Origin: MGIIb-P sp963934015
GTDB lineage: Archaea; Thermoplasmatota; Poseidoniia; Poseidoniales; Thalassarchaeaceae
Length of the DNA stretch: 64,000 nucleotides
NCBI GenBank assembly: GCA_963934015.1
Contig: CAWVWT010000002.1
Location: 1-64,000, forward strand
Direction: 5' to 3'
Shown here: positions 60,501-64,000 of the stretch, piece after piece
How positions within the stretch are numbered: position 1 is the stretch's first letter
How the letters are laid out: each line of letters starts with the position of its first letter
Made by a program: the position numbers and the translations under genes
Notes under the pieces: generated by a model
Told to the model about the DNA's origin: nothing
Databases searched by the model: none
The model's input: the letters and a program-made list of their open reading frames with translations, nothing else

Positions 60501-63500
60501 CTCTATCTGGAAACGGTTCTATCCTCGTCGATGTTGATTGGCCAGATAACGCCTATACAGACGTAGATGTTCATTGGATGAGTGAAGCAGATCACCCCTT
60601 CTATCTTGATGACCCTACTGCTTATGGGCCAAGAACAGTGGTAATGGAAACTGGTTCCGTCGGGCAGCACCAAGGCAGTGGAAAATACGCTTACTACACC
60701 AATGGTGGCGGGAGTAGAGAAATTATCGTGGCCGATGATACACCTGGAACCAAACAGATGCTTCTGCATTCGGCGATGCATGGGGTCAACACAAATGACA
60801 ATCCATTGAACATCAGTGTTGGTTACATTTCTCCATTAGATGCGGGATTGTCAACTAGTCTTTCTGATTGGACTCAGATGAGTGGTGTATCAAGCCATCG
60901 AATTGGCTCTACAGTCACATTAGATGTGGCTTCAATCAACGCGCATGGATTCACGATACCGGAATATTTGTCGAGTGAGGTTGCTTACCAAGATGACCCG
61001 GGGGATATCACATCCTCTTCCTATATTCAAGAATTCTCTGCAGGCTTAAATGAATTAATTGAGGTTGAGATTGGATGTCACCAATCTGGAATTGACCTGG
61101 ATATGTATCTCTACAGGGACAAAAATAGCAATGGTGTTTTGGATTGGGGGAACGAACAGGTTGGCAGTTCAGGTAATTTTAACTGTGACGAATCGATTGC
61201 TTATGGTGGTGGACAAGCAGATACTTACTGGGTCGTCGTTCATGGTTATGATTTACGCGCATCCAATACAACATTCTGGTTACGGTGGTCGGAAATTGGT
61301 GGTGCAGACCTTGGGATTGCAGATTATACATCCTTGAATCCTCCTCAAATTAGCAGTAACTACACCAATGGTTCTAATGCTCTTGGCGGCTTGATGCCCG
61401 AGAGTGTAATCGAACTGAATTTGACCTGGAATCGCCCCCGCAGTGCTGGCATATGGGAGGGGTTTGTTGATCTCACATTGACGAGTGGAGGTTTGATCAG
61501 GTTGCCCTATAGTTTCACTTTAACCGATCCCGTTCCAGAGGTTGCATTCTCTATACCTAACGGCACGCGGACAAATCAATCAATTGCAATATCGATGAAT
61601 GCGCATGATCGAGGGACAGGATTCAATGTTAGTGGACTGAATTTCGATTCTGGTGGTCAAATCGCTGGAGTATTGCCAAATGCGTCAACGTTCGAAACAA
61701 TATCCATTGATGGGACTCAACACAATGATACACTCGATTTATGGCAGCATTGGAATTCAAACCGAGCATACAGCGACGGGGACCACTATGCCACGGTGAA
61801 TAACACGTTATCGTTGGAGGCAGAATCTGCGATGAATACTATGGCTGGTAATGGACCAGACTGGTCTTTGGCCAATTCGGAATTAAACTTTTCAGGTTCT
61901 GGTTACATGACATCGGTAGCAGATGGGTTTGATTCAGGTAATATCTCATCAGGTTCAAGACTTTCATGGGATGTTGAATTTGCTACAATAGGCACATATT
62001 GGGTTTGGATGCGAATGCAGCAACATGGCGAATCATCTGATTCAATTCACATCGGCCTTGATGGTACAGCCCAGTCGGTTGCACAAGGTGGAATGGGTAC
62101 AAATGCAAGTGGATGGGTTTGGGCCAATGCCTATGCGAATCAATCGATGAACTTGCGGGTATTCCTCAATGTTTCTTCTCCCGGCCGTCATACAGTTGAT
62201 GTTTGGATTAAGGAATCAGGGGTTGATTTCGATCGTCTTGAATTGACCACATCACAGGTTTGGCTTCCTCCCACAGTTCAGCCAGCAAATTACTCACCAG
62301 CATCTGGACGATGGAATGATTTAACACTCCGATCTGCATGGTTGAATTGGACTCTCCCCAGTGATAATCAGTGGCATGATTATGCAGCAGATGCACTGGA
62401 TTTGACCGATCGCATCGACCAAGCTAACCTGCGAATTGAGCACGATGATATTGCCCCCCCCATCGCAATCCATAATTGGCGAATGTTTACCAATCAGGCG
62501 CAATTATCTGACACTTGGGTGATGACTGACCCTGAGGCAAATTTTTGGTTGAATGGGACTGAATTACCAGTCAATGAAGAAGGTCGAGTGGACTTGAACT
62601 TAGAACTTCAGCCAACCATTTGGGGTCGTACGATATTCGACCCAGCGACACCTGAACATTGGGACACAACCACTTGGCAATGGCACGAGATCAATGATTT
62701 CGTGTTCACCTCAAGAGATCCTGCAGGGAACTGGAATTCCGCCAACGCCAGCATGGTGTTTGACCCTTGGGCACCTGACAATTCGGGGCCAACGCCGCAA
62801 TTATCCTTTGATTTCATCAGTGTTCCCGAATGGGGTGATGTTGACGTATCTGTCCAGTCAACACAACCCTACAGTTTCAATGTAGGTGAATTGTCAATTT
62901 CAAGATTGTTTGATGGCAGAGAAATTTGCCTTAGCATCTTATCATCTAGTGGATTTGAAATGGAACAACAATGTCAAATTGACAACGCCCCCCCTTGGGG
63001 CGAAGCACCTTACTCCAATCGCCCGATAATGGAAGAAAACCAATTTGTGATTAATTTCACAGATTGGGCTGATGATTTGTATGAATTGCGATTAATCGTA
63101 ACAGATTGGGCAAACAATACAGGAATACATAACACTACGATTCTTATTGATCGCACTGCACCTGCTATTGGCATAGCATCCCCCACAGATGAACAGATAC
63201 TCTTAGACCACCATCTTGAGATTGCATGGAATGTTAGTGAACGGAGTTATCAGTGGGTGGAAATCAATGGTGAAAATATATGGTCAGTGGGACAATTTCA
63301 AAATGGTAGTCAGAACTTACTTATTGAACTTGGGCGAACTGGGAACCACACAATCTGTATCTATGCGTGGGATGATACTGCGATGGAAGGGTTCATTGGG
63401 CCCAATTTGGCTGAGAGCTGTGTTGAGGTGACTCTGCCTGAACAGACCTATTGGCCCTTACTTGGTGCACCATGGAATGATACTCATGTAAGCACCCCGA

Positions 63501-64000
63501 GGGTCTGGGTGGAACTGACACTGGGCCCCGACCAATTTTACGATTGGTGGCACGATGGCATGAACGGATCTCTTTACGTTGTCGAAAATGGTAATGTTAG
63601 TATCCCCATCGACCTTCATGCCGGTGAAAACCATCTCATATTCCATCTTGAGGCATTAGAGAAAATCTTCGTCTACGAGCTAATCGTTACACTCGATCAA
63701 GCCCCCCCTGAATTGACTGTGATTTCACCCGATTATGGCTATGCAACATACCGAAATATAGCAATTATTGAGGGTGAATGTGAATACGGTTTAACCGTAT
63801 ATATCAATATCAGTGGACTCATTAGTCAGGGGGAGTGTATTGTGGATGGTTCTTTCGAAATCGAAGCCAACTTACCACTGATGGAAGGGATTTGGGAAAT
63901 GGCCACATACCAAACCGATTTAGCTGGAAATAAGTTCACTGATATCAGACAAATCATCACTGACAAAACGGCCCCTAATGCCAATCTGGTTTGGAATCAA
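57581..64000 (+). CDS. Giant secreted subtilase (S8 family), partial at window end
   Basis: The frame runs open from 57581 to the window edge, at least 2140 residues. It starts MRRGTLSMSMVILFVLSSFS, a signal peptide with a basic start. The S8 catalytic triad is clear: Asp in VAVADSGIDFAHPDL, His in GGNHGTLCAS and Ser in WGGTSLATPVAAG, with MAPGADLIAV between. After about residue 590 come beta-rich regions with many N-x-S/T sites. A CBM-like jelly-roll region near 1410-1550 starts LEAESAMNTMAGNG. Ig-like segments (ILIDRTAPAIGIASPTDEQI) follow. It probably degrades proteins outside the cell or at the surface. The C-terminus, and so any anchor, is not in the window. Confidence 0.93.
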   Translation, partial: MRRGTLSMSMVILFVLSSFSPLIDIAKPEHSAVQETIVSTTEVQFPISTAFSPGVEFWLQQEIAKPMVLTRDLQALHQWQSDRGLLPSQASGEFLPAPPSSGVVEHRRVTMPGYLVPKLAGVEGVFAVYDDSTGPEPVGALPGGPTTVKSGQIHGATDAWERGYNGSGVRVAVADSGIDFAHPDLNGTQAILDDATSPYDGWGIMHDPISLVRWQRDGLAYPSAGNSWWVETTNLDVDTDNDSILDAQGWNISGIDQSISGNYHFGLHSDSKLIERAGGDVIILVVDTQVAGIYDTVFIDIDRDGDFGDESPVNKENPTYGRDTNSDGLWDQSAGLLWWISDGINGVPYGDIYAARNGYQNRIADAGDLILLMLNDASEAGGNHGTLCASAVAAQGTIGNGVVLGMAPGADLIAVSNLYAGGSWLDSFRFIAEGYDGNATTSHDQGQIGSFSFGNSGAHDDGADYWSLYLDWLTRVHSPETTYFVAVGNGGHGYGTTASPGGAHGVISVGAFSSKGSTWGESASWSNRGPNSVSRLDPDIVAVGWSATGDKTLNEVTNANNAHTTWGGTSLATPVAAGLAAIIYQAWLNNTGAWPDSQSFRDLVMSTADDRGYDPLVQGGGWMNASRAVAALEGDDGSLLVSPAAWMTGQNEGSHRDGNLNYILPGQNQTMQLSLSNPGSIPVDVSLTPSELIPVAGRHMVWNSTDSGNNTTWDGHQSRPDWAFPIHIAGDANLSLPPSATLIRARAVMEGEGFDGNQDFQSENRLHLRIYRWIDSDGDGNWTSDFDNDSYVDDGDWTESNELAMITEHVYESGQVEVRVGNPHDWEGDGLIVALWRQFVRDPNKDPLRIEFDWTAFGPANDSWISAPANLTIAPGNTTQVNVTIDVPANTRGGLKQHGLRIHATTNNTTRDWTWPVITNVGFNGPFSITPTLIDGNVSNQTLYDETWLQGAQRWGWRAESGDWKFLTMDWPTSLSGNGSILVDVDWPDNAYTDVDVHWMSEADHPFYLDDPTAYGPRTVVMETGSVGQHQGSGKYAYYTNGGGSREIIVADDTPGTKQMLLHSAMHGVNTNDNPLNISVGYISPLDAGLSTSLSDWTQMSGVSSHRIGSTVTLDVASINAHGFTIPEYLSSEVAYQDDPGDITSSSYIQEFSAGLNELIEVEIGCHQSGIDLDMYLYRDKNSNGVLDWGNEQVGSSGNFNCDESIAYGGGQADTYWVVVHGYDLRASNTTFWLRWSEIGGADLGIADYTSLNPPQISSNYTNGSNALGGLMPESVIELNLTWNRPRSAGIWEGFVDLTLTSGGLIRLPYSFTLTDPVPEVAFSIPNGTRTNQSIAISMNAHDRGTGFNVSGLNFDSGGQIAGVLPNASTFETISIDGTQHNDTLDLWQHWNSNRAYSDGDHYATVNNTLSLEAESAMNTMAGNGPDWSLANSELNFSGSGYMTSVADGFDSGNISSGSRLSWDVEFATIGTYWVWMRMQQHGESSDSIHIGLDGTAQSVAQGGMGTNASGWVWANAYANQSMNLRVFLNVSSPGRHTVDVWIKESGVDFDRLELTTSQVWLPPTVQPANYSPASGRWNDLTLRSAWLNWTLPSDNQWHDYAADALDLTDRIDQANLRIEHDDIAPPIAIHNWRMFTNQAQLSDTWVMTDPEANFWLNGTELPVNEEGRVDLNLELQPTIWGRTIFDPATPEHWDTTTWQWHEINDFVFTSRDPAGNWNSANASMVFDPWAPDNSGPTPQLSFDFISVPEWGDVDVSVQSTQPYSFNVGELSISRLFDGREICLSILSSSGFEMEQQCQIDNAPPWGEAPYSNRPIMEENQFVINFTDWADDLYELRLIVTDWANNTGIHNTTILIDRTAPAIGIASPTDEQILLDHHLEIAWNVSERSYQWVEINGENIWSVGQFQNGSQNLLIELGRTGNHTICIYAWDDTAMEGFIGPNLAESCVEVTLPEQTYWPLLGAPWNDTHVSTPRVWVELTLGPDQFYDWWHDGMNGSLYVVENGNVSIPIDLHAGENHLIFHLEALEKIFVYELIVTLDQAPPELTVISPDYGYATYRNIAIIEGECEYGLTVYINISGLISQGECIVDGSFEIEANLPLMEGIWEMATYQTDLAGNKFTDIRQIITDKTAPNANLVWNQ

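Overview
The window reads as a near-complete stretch of a compact, mid-GC genome of a planktonic euryarchaeon. Marine Group II (Ca. Poseidoniales, Thermoplasmatota) is the best guess. The information-processing genes are archaeal: TrpRS, aEF1B beside a tiny zinc-ribbon protein, RpoL, TruD, Cbf5, archaeal Cmk, a DUF106 Oxa1-like insertase, a GPN-loop GTPase, a DUF2240 protein, RlmE/FtsJ and an NEMF/RqcH homologue. Metabolism is mixed with bacterial-looking genes (ThyA, FolA, PlsC, RibA, TusA, acyl-CoA dehydrogenase). Several very long exported proteins carry TSP3 calcium repeats, CARDB-like domains or a subtilase domain. That combination is typical of Marine Group II, but the assignment is inference: no rRNA lies in the window.

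Layout. 1-6.2 kb: exported PKD protein, SelO, the thyA-folA pair, PlsC and an unknown exported protein. 6.2-17.7 kb: a saccharopine-dehydrogenase-like reductase, TrpRS, an aldo/keto reductase with a 53-residue membrane protein, a Nudix-metallo-beta-lactamase fusion, an alpha/beta hydrolase, a LemA/GIDE pair and NEMF. 17.7-28.4 kb: envelope genes, namely a GDSL esterase with TSP3 repeats, an RND exporter, GT2, a sugar epimerase and a VKOR/thioredoxin disulfide module. 28.4-43.2 kb: RlmE, a TSP3 surface protein, an OB-fold protein, zinc ribbon-aEF1B, TruD-RpoL, a second RND protein, DUF2240, a HEAT protein, a DEAD-box helicase, an archaeosortase, TusA-RibA and tRNA-His. 43.3-57.5 kb: a CARDB surface protein, the DUF106-cmk-cbf5 operon, a TPR-like protein, a 941-residue low-complexity zinc-ribbon protein, GPN GTPase, ArgF, a UbiA-type DGGGP synthase with a small winged-helix-like gene, tRNA-Glu, acyl-CoA dehydrogenase, an HD hydrolase and tRNA-Gln. 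57.6 kb to the end: one giant subtilase that runs off the edge.

How it fits together. Much of the window serves the cell surface: secreted TSP3/PKD/CARDB/subtilase proteins, a disulfide-forming VKOR plus thioredoxin-fold partners to stabilise them, RND transporters, a glycosyltransferase/epimerase pair, and an archaeosortase that may process C-terminal anchors. Genes are tightly packed, with convergent stops that abut or overlap and many stop/start overlaps. Operon-internal genes repeatedly show a GAGG Shine-Dalgarno exactly 7 nt before the start codon, and this fixes several non-ATG or internal starts. Leading genes mostly lack it, which suggests leaderless transcripts.

The most interesting items are: (1) a 19-residue cytoplasmic tail motif (GLPxGWTM[ED]QWxxYGxx[WY]L) shared by two otherwise unrelated surface proteins; (2) an unexported protein built of Pro-rich repeats, beta-sandwich regions, an 11-residue acidic repeat and a zinc ribbon; (3) an archaeosortase with no obvious substrate motif; (4) PlsC and archaeal DGGGP synthase in one genome; (5) the invariant 7-nt Shine-Dalgarno spacing; (6) tRNA-Gln overlapping the stop codon of a convergent gene; (7) a hairpin that holds the start codon of the giant subtilase.
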